A stretch of 52,617 bases of DNA from Bacteroidales bacterium (GTDB lineage Bacteria; Bacteroidota; Bacteroidia; Bacteroidales; Muribaculaceae). Position numbers and translations under genes: made by a program. The notes under the pieces were generated by a model, which made no database searches, was not told the DNA's origin, and saw nothing but the letters and a program-made list of their open reading frames with translations. Of the stretch, positions 1-8,749 are shown one piece after another; the stretch's first letter is position 1; each line of letters starts with the position of its first letter. The DNA lies in contig DXXM01000021.1 of the NCBI GenBank assembly GCA_019416285.1, positions 1-52,617 of the forward strand, in the 5' to 3' direction.

Positions 1-125
1 TCAATTATAACGCAGTGGCTTAAATACATAAAATATTTTTGAATAGTTACTTAAATTTGAAATAATTACAAAATGTGGAATCTCTCCGTCTCATGGCTCT
101 GTAAACCGACATACCAATGACAAAT

Positions 126-153
126 GGCCCCGGATTCTCACGAACCCGGGGCC
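126..153 (-). terminator. Terminator of SusC/SusD operon 1
   Basis: A 28-base hairpin with stem GGCCCCGG/CCGGGGCC, continued by a weaker GTTC/GAAT stem around a GTGA loop. On the minus strand it follows the susD stop and leads into a short T-containing stretch. Almost the same hairpin ends SusC/SusD operons 2 and 3. Confidence 0.8.
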
Positions 154-206
154 GATGTCTATGATAAATTATGTAGGAGTTTTAATTCCGACATGGTCGG
201 ATTTCT

Positions 207-1742
207 TTATTTAGGATTCTGAACAGTGATTTCAGGGTTGTTCTGAATCTCTGCGTCAGGAATCATATAAATCATCTTTTTCTCCTGGCCGGTATACTTC
301 ACAGCGTTCACATACTGGAGTCCTGCAACGGGAGTGTTCACGCTGAGAGCGCGGTCGATGGACTCGTTGCGTCGCTTGATGTCGAAGAAACGGCTGCCTT
401 CCTCAAACATATCGATTCGCTTGTTGATGCAGATCTCCTTGTAGAGTTCCTCGCCTGTCGAAGTGCAGGTATAGCCGGGAATACGGGTCGACATGATTGC
501 TGTGAGAGTTTCCTGAGCCTTTCCGGGCTGGTTTGCGAGGTAATATGCCTCGGCTGCCACATAATACATCTCTGCCACGCGCATATAGATGACATCGGAG
601 GTGAAGGGGCCTTCAGCACCCATCGAGGTCAGGTATTTGTCGCGGAACTTGTTTGAGAGATAGGGGAGCCAGCCGTTGCCTTCCTCGTAAGAGAAGTCAA
701 CGCCGAGAAGGTTGTAGTCATCGACATAGCCGAACCACTGCTTGCGGACGTCGTTGTCAGCGATATGGTCATAGAGTTCGGAAGCGACGAGCTTGCGGTA
801 ACCCACCTGACCGCCGTAGCCGGGCATATAGGTATCGATGTGAGAGAAGAATGAAGCGTAGTAGCATGTATTCTCGGTGTCAACCTTGTATCCCCAAAGC
901 ACTTCGGGCATATCAAGAGAGTTGAAACCGCTGATCATGTCAGCTTCAGAGTTGAGGGTTGCACCCTGCATTGCTATCTCGGCCCACTGTGCGGCACCGG
1001 TATAGTCGCCGGTGAACATGAGGACGTTGGCATAGATGAACGCTGCAGCATATTCGGAGATGCTGCCCTTGTCGGCCGTCTTCTCGCCCTTGAGATAGTT
1101 GTAGCCTGTCTCGACGTCAGAAATAATCTGGTCGTAAACCTCTTTTACGGGTACACGCTCGGGACGGTACTCGCTTTCAGTCTTGACAGGCACACCGGGA
1201 GCATCGGGATTTACGCTGTAAGGCTGCTGCCAGAGATTGATGAGGTAATAGTATTGCAATGCGCGTAAAGCGTAAGCCTGACCGAGCATCTTCTTGGCGT
1301 CGCCTTCCGGCACGGCACCTTCCTCGGGCTTGAGGAATTCGATTACGGTGTTGCAGTCGTTGATTACCTGATAGAGCTCACGCCAGGTGGCGGTGGTACG
1401 GCGGTAGTTGCCCATACGGTTGTCGAGCTGATAGTCAAACGAGAACCACTGTGCGTTACGCGGGAGTGTGACGTCGTCGGTCATCATATCCATAGCGATG
1501 CGGAGACCCTGGATGCCATAGACGTCATGGCTGGTACGCCATTCGCCGCCGTTGTAGTAGTTCATGTAGGCACCGGTGAGATACGATTGTACCTGTGAGG
1601 GGTCCTTCTGCATTGTGGCAAGCACATCCGCTGCGTCAATCAGGCCCTCGGGCTTGGTGTCAAGGAAATCCTCAGAGCAGGATGAAGCCACGGCAAGGAC
1701 TCCAAGCGCGATTCCTTTTAATGCGATATTATGAAATTTCAT
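207..1742 (-). CDS. RagB/SusD family nutrient-binding outer-membrane lipoprotein (pair 1)
   Basis: A 511-residue SusD-like lipoprotein that should sit on the cell surface as a lid over its SusC channel and bind glycan or peptide nutrient. It has an N-terminal signal with a lipobox ending at Cys22 (VASSC), then the usual early FLDTKPEG-type segment, a central helical TPR-like region (ALRALQYYYLINLWQQPY near residue 160), and the C-terminal SusD signature around RIDMFEEGSRFFDIKRR. It lies 13 bases downstream of susC 1 and is surely co-transcribed with it. No glycoside hydrolase, peptidase or regulator lies beside the pair, so the substrate cannot be read from context. The family call is firm. 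Confidence 0.95.
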   Translation of the reverse strand: MKFHNIALKGIALGVLAVASSCSEDFLDTKPEGLIDAADVLATMQKDPSQVQSYLTGAYMNYYNGGEWRTSHDVYGIQGLRIAMDMMTDDVTLPRNAQWFSFDYQLDNRMGNYRRTTATWRELYQVINDCNTVIEFLKPEEGAVPEGDAKKMLGQAYALRALQYYYLINLWQQPYSVNPDAPGVPVKTESEYRPERVPVKEVYDQIISDVETGYNYLKGEKTADKGSISEYAAAFIYANVLMFTGDYTGAAQWAEIAMQGATLNSEADMISGFNSLDMPEVLWGYKVDTENTCYYASFFSHIDTYMPGYGGQVGYRKLVASELYDHIADNDVRKQWFGYVDDYNLLGVDFSYEEGNGWLPYLSNKFRDKYLTSMGAEGPFTSDVIYMRVAEMYYVAAEAYYLANQPGKAQETLTAIMSTRIPGYTCTSTGEELYKEICINKRIDMFEEGSRFFDIKRRNESIDRALSVNTPVAGLQYVNAVKYTGQEKKMIYMIPDAEIQNNPEITVQNPK

Positions 1743-1755
1743 GTGATGTTAATCT

Positions 1756-4700
1756 TTAGAAAGTTAATGAAAGACCTACTGATACAGTGCGGATTGTCGA
1801 GTAGTTGGCTGCTGACTCACCTGAGATGTACTGGCGGGGATCCATACCTTTGCGCTTTGACCAGAGGGCCACGTTGTCGGCGTTGAGATAGATGCGTGCG
1901 CGTTCAATCTGTGCCTTGCTGAGCCATTTTGCGGGGAAGGAGTAGCCGAGAGTGATGTTGCGGAGGTTGAAGAAGTCAGCTCCGATGAGGTATTTGTCAG
2001 AGAAAGTGGTTGCGTTTTGGTCGCCGTCGAGTACCGGGACATTTGTATTGGTGTTCTCGGGAGTCCATGAGTTGAGGATGTCCTTGTGCCAGTTGTGGCC
2101 TGCGTTGCTCTGACCCATGAGACCTGCATACATACCGTCGTAGATGTCGCCGCCAAGCTGATAGTTCATGGCTACCGAGAAGTCGAGGCCTTTCCAGGTG
2201 AAGTTGGTGGTAATGCCACCCATGAAGTCGGGGATTGCGGTGCCGATATAGTATTTGGTGGCGGCGGTATAGTCGTTGACTGCCTCACGGCCGGTGATGT
2301 TGCCGTTCTCGTCCTTTACGTCAGCCCACCATGTGGAGTGACCGGTCTCGTCAAGACCTGCGAACTTGTAGTAGTAGAAATCCCATACGCTACGGCCCTC
2401 GCGGATATTGTAGTAACCGCCGTGAGTAATACCGTCTACACGCTTGTCGGCAGGAATGTCTGTAACTTTGTTGACATAGTGGGTACCGGTGAATGTCCAG
2501 TTCCAGGTGAAATCCTTAGGCATGGGAATATTGACACCGAGAGTGAACTCAACGCCCTTGTTGGTCATGGTGAGGGCATTTTCCGAGATGTAGCTTACGC
2601 CGGAAGAGGGCGACTGCGGTACGTTGTAGAGCATATCTTTCGTACGCTTGTTGAAGTATTCGAAGTCGATGTTGAGGAGGTTATTGAGGAGCTGTGCGGT
2701 GAAGCCTACGTTGAAGTTATAGGATGTTTCCCAGGTTATGTCGGGGTTTCCCTGATAGTAGCGGGCGAGCGAGTAGCTGCCGCCGGCGTTTGTGAGCTGA
2801 TACTGGGTGAGTGCGGGGTAGTAGTTGCTTGACGAAGAGTTGGGATAGTAGATATCGTCGTTACCTACGCTACCATAGCTGGCACGGATTGACATGTTGT
2901 CCATCCAGGTGAGGTCCTGCATGAAGTTTTCCTTGCTGATGCGCCATGATGCACCGAGTGACCAGAATGTACCCCAGCGGTTGCCCTTGGCAAAACGCGA
3001 TGAACCGTCGCCGCGGATAGAACCGGAGATGTAATACTTGTCGTCGAAATCGTAGTTCACACGGCCGAGCCATGACTCGATTGTGTATTCGTCGGAAGAT
3101 GACGAGAGGTCATCCATTGTGATGGCGTTGTCAAATTCGGGGATTGACGACTCGAAGAAGTGCGATTTTGCACCGTAGAGGTAGTTGAGCTTCATCTTGT
3201 AGCTCTCGTGACCGGCGAGGACATCGAAATGATGCTTTTCACCGAAATTCTTCTCGTAGGAGAGGAGTTGGTTGAGAGTATAGGTCTCGTTGCGCTGACG
3301 TGTCTTGTAGGCGCGTCCGTCAACCTGCTGTGCATCACCGAAATCAGGTGTCATGAACTGGTCGCGGGAAGTGTTGGTCACGTCATAGCCGAGATTGGCG
3401 CGGAACTGGAGACCTTCGATGAGCTTGAGAGTGATACCGAAACGGCTGCTGATGTTGTCGCGGAGGTAGCGGTTCTGATTCTTGTCGTCGGATGCCACTA
3501 CGTTCTGATTTGCTGAGTAAGGGCGTACGCCGTATTTACCGTCGCCGAAGTCGTAGATGGGTGAGCCGTTCTCATTATAGAGGCGGTTGCCCTGGCGGTC
3601 GTAGGCATAGACGGGATAGATAGGACCGAGATTCTGAATGAACGCGAAGGTGTTTGAGTAGTTGCTGAGCGATGAAATCTGAAGTGCGTTCTGCTCGCCG
3701 CGTGAATAGGCGATGTTGCCGCTAACGTTGATCCAGCGGTTCACGTCGTAGTCACCGCTTGCGCGGAACGAGAGACGGCTGTAGTCAGAGTTCTTGATGA
3801 TACCTTCGTCCTCAAGGTAGCCGAATGAGAGGAAGTGGTTGCTCTTCTCATTGCCGCCTGACACGGTCACATTGTATTCCTGACGGAGACCGGTGCGGAT
3901 GGCTTCGTCAGTCCAGTCGTCATTCCAGAGAAGGCGAGCGTTGGTGAGGTTGCCGTTTGCGTCCACGATAGCGTCGTTGGCGCAGTCGTATGGATTGTAG
4001 CCCACACGGTCGATGAGTTTAGCGGATGCAGTAGCGCCGTCCGACTGGTTTTTGAGAAGTGTCCAGTTGGCGAGCATGAACATGCCGGGGTCAGTCATGA
4101 TATCGTAGTTGCTGATACCGCGGGAGTTGGAACCGAGGCGGGCATCGACAGTCACGCGTGATCTCTGCTCTTTGCCTTTCTTGGTGGTGATGACAATCAC
4201 ACCGTTAGCGGCACGTGAGCCGTAGAGAGCGGTTGAGGCTGCGTCCTTGAGGACAGACATAGACTCGATGTCGTTGGGGTTGATTGATGCGAGGTCGCCG
4301 TCAAAAGGCATGCCGTCAACAACATAGAGAGGTGCGGAGCTTGAGTTGATAGAACCGATACCGCGGATGCGGACAGTAGCGCTTGTGCCGGGCTGACCGG
4401 ACTGGAGTGCGACCTGAACGCCGGGAGCGGCACCTTCAAGAGCCTTAGATACGTTGGAAACCTGAAGTTTCTCGATGGTAGCGCCTGAAATCGTAGAAGC
4501 GGCACCGGTGAAAGAAGATTTCTTTGCAGTACCGTAGGCGACTGTGATGACTTCGTCAAGGACATTTGTACCGTCGAGGACAATGTGCATCTTTCCGAGA
4601 GTGATTTCGACTTCACGGTTGTTCATTCCGACGTAGGAAACGTGGAGTTTTTTGACTTTAGCCGGCAGTGACAGAGTGAAGTTACCGTCGACGTCGGTAG

Positions 4701-4851
4701 CGGTACCGATTGTGGTACCGACTCCCATTACGGTCGCGCCCGCAAGAGGCTCGCCGTCGGCGCTTGTCACCGTACCGCTAACGGTCTGGTTCTGAGCCAT
4801 TACCGTGATGGTGGTGATGAGGGCCGCAAGTAGTAGAAACAGCTTTTTCAT
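1756..4851 (-). CDS. SusC/RagA family TonB-linked outer-membrane transporter (pair 1)
   Basis: A 1031-residue TonB-dependent channel partnering the adjacent SusD. Signal peptide about 1-19 (cleavage near MAQ), a carboxypeptidase-D-regulatory-like domain about 22-98, a plug about 110-225 (VRIRGIGSINSSSAPLYVVDG, VLKDAASTALYGSRAANGVIVITTKKG), then the barrel ending in a terminal Phe (SLTF) as expected for BAM insertion. The first 77 codons are identical at DNA level to those of the other two susC genes here (23562 and 41871), after which the sequence diverges sharply. Upstream lies a leader shared with susC 3, but no clear TAnnTTTG box on this strand within 300 bases. A divergent recombinase gene starts 374 bases upstream. 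Confidence 0.95.
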   Translation of the reverse strand: MKKLFLLLAALITTITVMAQNQTVSGTVTSADGEPLAGATVMGVGTTIGTATDVDGNFTLSLPAKVKKLHVSYVGMNNREVEITLGKMHIVLDGTNVLDEVITVAYGTAKKSSFTGAASTISGATIEKLQVSNVSKALEGAAPGVQVALQSGQPGTSATVRIRGIGSINSSSAPLYVVDGMPFDGDLASINPNDIESMSVLKDAASTALYGSRAANGVIVITTKKGKEQRSRVTVDARLGSNSRGISNYDIMTDPGMFMLANWTLLKNQSDGATASAKLIDRVGYNPYDCANDAIVDANGNLTNARLLWNDDWTDEAIRTGLRQEYNVTVSGGNEKSNHFLSFGYLEDEGIIKNSDYSRLSFRASGDYDVNRWINVSGNIAYSRGEQNALQISSLSNYSNTFAFIQNLGPIYPVYAYDRQGNRLYNENGSPIYDFGDGKYGVRPYSANQNVVASDDKNQNRYLRDNISSRFGITLKLIEGLQFRANLGYDVTNTSRDQFMTPDFGDAQQVDGRAYKTRQRNETYTLNQLLSYEKNFGEKHHFDVLAGHESYKMKLNYLYGAKSHFFESSIPEFDNAITMDDLSSSSDEYTIESWLGRVNYDFDDKYYISGSIRGDGSSRFAKGNRWGTFWSLGASWRISKENFMQDLTWMDNMSIRASYGSVGNDDIYYPNSSSSNYYPALTQYQLTNAGGSYSLARYYQGNPDITWETSYNFNVGFTAQLLNNLLNIDFEYFNKRTKDMLYNVPQSPSSGVSYISENALTMTNKGVEFTLGVNIPMPKDFTWNWTFTGTHYVNKVTDIPADKRVDGITHGGYYNIREGRSVWDFYYYKFAGLDETGHSTWWADVKDENGNITGREAVNDYTAATKYYIGTAIPDFMGGITTNFTWKGLDFSVAMNYQLGGDIYDGMYAGLMGQSNAGHNWHKDILNSWTPENTNTNVPVLDGDQNATTFSDKYLIGADFFNLRNITLGYSFPAKWLSKAQIERARIYLNADNVALWSKRKGMDPRQYISGESAANYSTIRTVSVGLSLTF

Positions 4852-4881
4852 ACCTAATAGTTATGTAAAGCAGCTGTTTAC
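4621..4881 (-). repeat. Identical susC 5' cassette, copy A
   Basis: These 261 bases match 41641-41901 with no difference by eye, and the inner 4621-4863 match 23550-23792 of the opposite orientation with no difference. The cassette covers the start codon, signal peptide and most of the N-terminal extension domain (77 codons) plus a short piece of 5' UTR. Identity stops abruptly after the codons for VGMN. Confidence 0.93.
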
Positions 4882-5225
4882 GGTCGATGGATCTGCCTAA
4901 ATTTTTGTTAGATAAATCGTTGGTAGTCATTGAAATAACTGTGTTATGGAGAAGGCTCGCTTTTTGCCGTGGAGCGGCCGGATATGGGGATAAACAGTGG
5001 AAAAGATGGGGAAAAGCGGGGATTTTTTATGTCAGGATTTTGCGAAAACTGCGTTTTTGAGCTGAAAAATTTGAATTTTTACTGTAACTTTATGTCGGCG
5101 GCCGCGTCAATTAAATGTAGGTGGATTTTTTTACAGTCACATTATAATACATCACAATATTCACAATTCTAATCAACCCAATATCTATGATGTTCATGAT
5201 ATATGCAGGGCATAGGAAAAACAGT
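4864..5225. other. Intergenic region between susC 1 and the recombinase; leader shared with susC 3
   Basis: From 4864 to about 5009 this sequence is roughly 90% identical to 41884-42029, upstream of susC 3; beyond that the two differ. The shared part carries GTTTATCCCCATATCC and several TTTTCC words on the minus strand. No TAnnTTTG promoter box is visible on the minus strand. Near 5108-5119 there is a degenerate counterpart (TACATTTAATTG) of the box seen upstream of susC 3. I see no clear promoter for the recombinase on the plus strand either, only AT-rich sequence just before its start. Confidence 0.6.
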
Positions 5226-6557
5226 ATGGGTAAAATTGAAATATCGCTCCGTTTCCGATGCGGCAGAGTTGACCAGCAGGCGTGCTGCAATATATGGGTG
5301 CGTCGGGAAATGCTCTGCGAGGAGCGATATGTGTCGGCCAAGGGCAAGGTGGCCCATCGCCTTGTGTGGCGTGAGCCGGGTCCGCAGGCGAGCGGCGAAC
5401 TTTCATTGGATTATGCCGCGGCCAAGGATTCGCTCCAGCGGCTGATGGCATATATCGAAGAGTGTTTTTGCATGGTCAGGCGCCATGAGGTCGAGGCCGG
5501 ATGGCTCGCGGAGACAATAGAGCATTTCCATGCCGACGAAAAACCGCGAATCGAGGAGGAGCGCACCGAAGTGCTCGCGCTCATCGACGCTTTCATGGCT
5601 GCGAGCGGCATGGAGGAGTCGTCGACGAGCCGTATAGAGGCCTATTCGCTCGTGCGCCGTTCCGTGGCCCGCTTCGAGGCTTTCCGCAAAATCAAATATC
5701 CGCGTTTCAGGCTGATGGCCGGGCGACTGGACGACGCGGCGCTCAAGGCTTTCGAGCGTTTTATGCGCAAGGAGCATGTGTGGGTGAGGAAATATCCGCA
5801 GATTGCCACGGGGCGGGGGCTTGAGGGACGCACTCGGGCAAAGAGTCAGAACACGGTCAACGACCGCATGAAGCTCCTCAAGGCCATACTCTCGTGGGCG
5901 GTGAGGACGCGGAGGATTCCGCGCAATCCCTTCGACACCTTTGTCCGCGGGCAGAATGTCTACGGCAGTCCGGTCTATCTCACCCTTGAGGAACGGCGCA
6001 AAATCGAGCTGTGTGACCTTTCGGCCAATGAACGCCTCGCCGTGCAGAGGGATATTTTCATTTTCCAGTGCTGCGTGGGGTGCCGGGTGTCGGATCTCAT
6101 GAATCTGACGCGGAGCAATATCGTGGACGGCGAACTGAACTATGTGGCACGCAAGACCCGCGAAGGACGTCCGGTCACAATCAAGGTGCCGCTCAACCGG
6201 ACTGCCATGAGGATTATAGGCCGCTACGCCGACCCGGAGCGTGAGTCACTTTTTCCGGTGGTTTACTCACGCGTGGGTTACAACAGTGTCATCAAGGAAA
6301 TCCTGCGCCTCGCCAGGGTGACACGCAAGGTGATGGTAATCAATCCGCTCACCCGCGAGGCCGTGTGCAGGAGGCTGTGTGACGTTGCAAGTTCCCACAT
6401 GGCCCGACGCACCTTCATCGGAAACATTTTCAAAAAGTTCAAAGACCAGGGGCTGGTGAGCGAACTCAGCGGACATGCTCCGGGAAGCCTCGCCTTCGCC
6501 CGCTACCGTGAAATCGACGTGGAGATGAAGCGTGAGATGGTCGATGCCCTCGAATAG
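5226..6557 (+). CDS. Tyrosine site-specific recombinase/integrase
   Basis: A 443-residue phage-integrase-family recombinase counted from the ATG at 5226; an in-frame ATG 39 bases earlier is possible but less likely. N-terminal about 1-55 resembles an arm-type DNA-binding domain (ISLRFRCGRV), the middle (about 115-240) a SAM-like core-binding domain, and about 255-443 the catalytic domain. All catalytic residues are visible: Arg287 (GCRVSDLMNL), Lys310 (ARKTREG), His391 and Arg394 (HMARRTF), His417 (LSGHAPGS) and the nucleophile Tyr427 (ARYREID). No excisionase, relaxase, capsid or other mobility gene is nearby. Bacteroidota use such solitary enzymes as DNA invertases for surface phase variation; its position next to susC 1 suggests that role, but an integrase left by a tRNA-targeting element is an alternative. 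Confidence 0.93.
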   Translation: MGKIEISLRFRCGRVDQQACCNIWVRREMLCEERYVSAKGKVAHRLVWREPGPQASGELSLDYAAAKDSLQRLMAYIEECFCMVRRHEVEAGWLAETIEHFHADEKPRIEEERTEVLALIDAFMAASGMEESSTSRIEAYSLVRRSVARFEAFRKIKYPRFRLMAGRLDDAALKAFERFMRKEHVWVRKYPQIATGRGLEGRTRAKSQNTVNDRMKLLKAILSWAVRTRRIPRNPFDTFVRGQNVYGSPVYLTLEERRKIELCDLSANERLAVQRDIFIFQCCVGCRVSDLMNLTRSNIVDGELNYVARKTREGRPVTIKVPLNRTAMRIIGRYADPERESLFPVVYSRVGYNSVIKEILRLARVTRKVMVINPLTREAVCRRLCDVASSHMARRTFIGNIFKKFKDQGLVSELSGHAPGSLAFARYREIDVEMKREMVDALE

Positions 6558-6579
6558 AAAGATGCGGGGGAGAGAAAGA

Positions 6580-6614
6580 AAAAGCAGTCACGTCGAAATG
6601 ACGTAACTGCTTTT
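6580..6614. terminator. Bidirectional terminator between recombinase and tRNA-Arg
   Basis: Inverted repeat with arms AAAAGCAGTCACGTC and GACGTAACTGCTTTT around a short loop, one mismatch. The A run on one side and T run on the other let it serve the converging recombinase (plus) and tRNA (minus). Confidence 0.75.
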
Positions 6615-6617
6615 GAG

Positions 6618-6691
6618 TGACTCATACAGGATTCAAACCTGTAACCTTCTGATCCGTAGTCAGATGCTCTATTCAGTTGAGCTAATGAGCC
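6618..6691 (-). tRNA. tRNA-Arg (anticodon ACG)
   Basis: The 74-base cloverleaf reads on the minus strand. Acceptor stem GGCTCAT pairs with ATGAGTC (one G-U), discriminator A. The D arm has TAGCTCAA...AGAGCA, the anticodon loop is CTACGGA between TCTGA and TCAGA, giving ACG, and the T arm is ACAGG-TTTGAAT-CCTGT. CCA is not encoded. It would read CGN arginine codons after A34-to-inosine editing. It has its own promoter at 6716-6747. Confidence 0.95.
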
Positions 6692-6715
6692 GTTGACTTG
6701 TCTTGTTTGACACTG

Positions 6716-6747
6716 CAAAATTAGAAATAATTATTCAATTGTGCAAA
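6716..6747 (-). promoter_or_regulatory. Promoter of tRNA-Arg
   Basis: On the minus strand TTTG (6744-6747), exactly 20 bases, then TAATTTTG (6716-6723): a full match to the Bacteroidota -33/-7 pattern, placed about 25 bases before the tRNA 5' end. Confidence 0.8.
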
Positions 6748-6782
6748 AAAATTGACTATTTTTCTTTATTTCTCTTCATCAA

Positions 6783-6814
6783 TTTGCTTTTCACGGGCAA
6801 TTCATGTAATTTTG
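6783..6814 (+). promoter_or_regulatory. Promoter of the outer-membrane barrel gene at 6863
   Basis: TTTG (6783-6786), exactly 20 bases, TAATTTTG (6807-6814). The start would fall near 6820, about 40 bases before the ATG. It diverges from the tRNA promoter. Confidence 0.8.
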
Positions 6815-6862
6815 GTTTCAGATTAGATAAACTACTATTTATCCGATAAACCAATATTCATT

Positions 6863-7615
6863 ATGAAAAGACAAGCACTGACAATATCCATTCTTGCACT
6901 TCTGTTCCTTATGCCTCTCACCTCCAGGGGGCAACTGATTGACTATGGCAAGCCTGCGAAATTCCTTGACATCGAAGCCCATCTGCTTCTCGGCGGCAGC
7001 TATGTGACCAACAACTACATGGATTGCTACAAGGAGATTTCAGACCTCAACAGCTCGATGGGGACCGCCTGGGGTATCGGCGCCGGAGTGAAATTCAACC
7101 TTTCGTCGTTCATCGGCCTCGGCACGGAGTTCAACTATCTGCGCAATTCCGGAAAGATGGATATGGCGGTGACAGCCGACGGCAAGCCGAATGTGTCGAA
7201 TGTGTTTATCAAAAATACCTACCGCACCATCGACATTCCGATTTTCATATCGTTCAACTTCAATCTCGCAAGCAATATCCGCTGGAATGTCGACGGCGGT
7301 TTCTATCTTGACTTCGGAACAAGCGGCAAGCAGAAAGCCACCATATATAATGCGGCCGTCAACGAACTCGGTCAGCTGACCACGAGTGTCACCCATCAGA
7401 AAACCGACTACTACAACAATGACCGCGCCTTCCTCAACTCTTTCAGGACTTTCGACTCCGGTCTGCATCTCGCTACGGGACTCACCTTTATCGACAGGAT
7501 TTCAATAGGTGTCCGCGGTCAGTTTGGATTCCGCAACGTGGCCCACAGCAACGGTCTGATAAAGCCAAGCTCACACAACATAAAGTTATTTGCAACTGTA
7601 GGCTATCATTTCTGA
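6863..7615 (+). CDS. Outer-membrane beta-barrel protein (PorT/OMP_b-brl-like)
   Basis: A 250-residue protein with a signal peptide about 1-23 (ISILALLFLMPLTSRGQ), then alternating hydrophobic/polar strands and Gly-rich turns (LLLGGSYVTNN, WGIGAGVKFNLSSFIGLGTEFNYL, DIPIFISFNFN, HLATGLTFIDRISIGVRGQFGF) and a terminal aromatic residue (VGYHF). This fits the small 8-10 stranded barrels common in Bacteroidota, typified by the PF13568 type. Single-gene transcript with its own promoter; its terminator hairpin overlaps the stop codon. The role is not known; the barrel assignment is from pattern only. Confidence 0.8.
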   Translation: MKRQALTISILALLFLMPLTSRGQLIDYGKPAKFLDIEAHLLLGGSYVTNNYMDCYKEISDLNSSMGTAWGIGAGVKFNLSSFIGLGTEFNYLRNSGKMDMAVTADGKPNVSNVFIKNTYRTIDIPIFISFNFNLASNIRWNVDGGFYLDFGTSGKQKATIYNAAVNELGQLTTSVTHQKTDYYNNDRAFLNSFRTFDSGLHLATGLTFIDRISIGVRGQFGFRNVAHSNGLIKPSSHNIKLFATVGYHF

Positions 7616-7632
7616 TAGCCTACGCTGTTTTA
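7598..7632 (+). terminator. Terminator overlapping the stop codon of the barrel gene
   Basis: Perfect 11-bp stem GTAGGCTATCA/TGATAGCCTAC with loop TTTC, then a T-rich stretch (CGCTGTTTTAG). The TGA stop at 7613-7615 forms part of the descending arm, so the last codons are also terminator sequence. Confidence 0.75.
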
Positions 7633-7678
7633 GTAATATAATGTATGTGGGGGAAATGAAATCCGGACTCTGGCCGGG

Positions 7679-8722
7679 TCATTCCATCATGTCGCGGAAT
7701 ATGTCGAGGGCAGCGAGAATTTCCTTTTCCGCGGCTGTATGATCGATGAGGGGTACGCCGGGCGAGGAAAGGAGCGTGAAATTGATGGTCTCGGGGATGT
7801 CGTTTTTCTTGTCGTGGTGCATGTAGGCCACGAGTGCGGGGTAATCGTCACATGAAAATTCAGGTTTTCCGTAGCCGTGTTCCTTGAGATAGGCGGCGTA
7901 GCGGTAGAGTTCGCCCGAAGGATAGCCCTCAAGCATGTTGGAGAGTATCATTTCGACGAGCATACCGTAGGCCACGGCATGACCGTGGGGGATCGGATGG
8001 CCTTTGTGGATTGCGAGCGACTCGAAGGCGTGTCCGGCTGTGTGGCCGAGATTGAGAGTGCGACGGATGCCGCGCTCGTGGGGATCCTCAGTGACGATGC
8101 GCTGCTTGACTTTCACACTTTTTTCCAGCAGGGGGAGCAGACGCTCCAGGTCAGCGTCGAGAATATCGAATTTCAGAAGGTCGGTATAGTCCTCGGCCGA
8201 CGAGAGCAGCCCGTGTTTGAGCATTTCGGCGTAGCCCGAGAGGAGCTCCACGGGAGGAAGGGTGGAGAAGAGTTTTGTGGAGATGACCACGGCGTCGGCC
8301 TCGGCAAAAGCACCTACCTCATTCTTGAAGCCTTCGAAATTTATACCGGTCTTTCCTCCGACGGCGGCGTCGACAGCCGAAAGCAGCGTGGTCGGGACGT
8401 TGATGAAGCGTATGCCGCGTTTGAAAGTCGCGGCGGCAAAACCGCCCATGTCCGTGACAACTCCGCCACCTATATTAATAGCGAGAGATTTGCGTGTGGC
8501 TCCCTGGCTGATGAGTCCGTCCCAGATTTTGGAAAGGGAGGTGATGTTTTTGTTTTCGTCGCCCGGCTCCACGGCTATGACGGGATAATCAAGCGACAGG
8601 CGCGGCATGACGTCGCGCATCACGTTGGTGTCGGTGATGATGTGTACGCTCGCCGGGGCCATTTCACTGACAAAGCGGGCGATGGCTGCGCTGACGTCGT
8701 TGGTATAGAGGATTTTCTGCAT
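7679..8722 (-). CDS. aroB: 3-dehydroquinate synthase
   Basis: A 347-residue NAD- and metal-dependent enzyme converting DAHP to 3-dehydroquinate, the second step of the shikimate pathway, in the cytoplasm. The NAD-binding region GGGVVTDMGGFAAATFKRG is at about 85-103, with VPTTLLSAVDAAVGGKTGIN at about 109-128. The metal ligands appear as Glu166 (GYAEMLKHG), His227 (LNLGHTAGHAFE) and His246 (PHGHAVAYGM). Length is normal. It is the last gene of a minus-strand run after the AsmA-like and HAD genes (27-base gap). Its product feeds chorismate to the trp operon 8 kb away. Confidence 0.96.
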   Translation of the reverse strand: MQKILYTNDVSAAIARFVSEMAPASVHIITDTNVMRDVMPRLSLDYPVIAVEPGDENKNITSLSKIWDGLISQGATRKSLAINIGGGVVTDMGGFAAATFKRGIRFINVPTTLLSAVDAAVGGKTGINFEGFKNEVGAFAEADAVVISTKLFSTLPPVELLSGYAEMLKHGLLSSAEDYTDLLKFDILDADLERLLPLLEKSVKVKQRIVTEDPHERGIRRTLNLGHTAGHAFESLAIHKGHPIPHGHAVAYGMLVEMILSNMLEGYPSGELYRYAAYLKEHGYGKPEFSCDDYPALVAYMHHDKKNDIPETINFTLLSSPGVPLIDHTAAEKEILAALDIFRDMME

Positions 8723-8749
8723 GGTTATGACTATGTGGTTGGGGATTGG

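Noticed and set aside
4910..5020. Replication origin suggested by TTATCCCCA and TTTTCCAC words
   Set aside because: No exact DnaA boxes, no dnaA/dnaN-type genes and no unwinding element; the words are shared leader sequence of two susC genes.
6557..6691. Recombinase next to tRNA-Arg as one end of an integrative element
   Set aside because: No second copy of the tRNA 3' end and no phage, conjugation or excision genes are seen in the window; everything beyond the tRNA is housekeeping.
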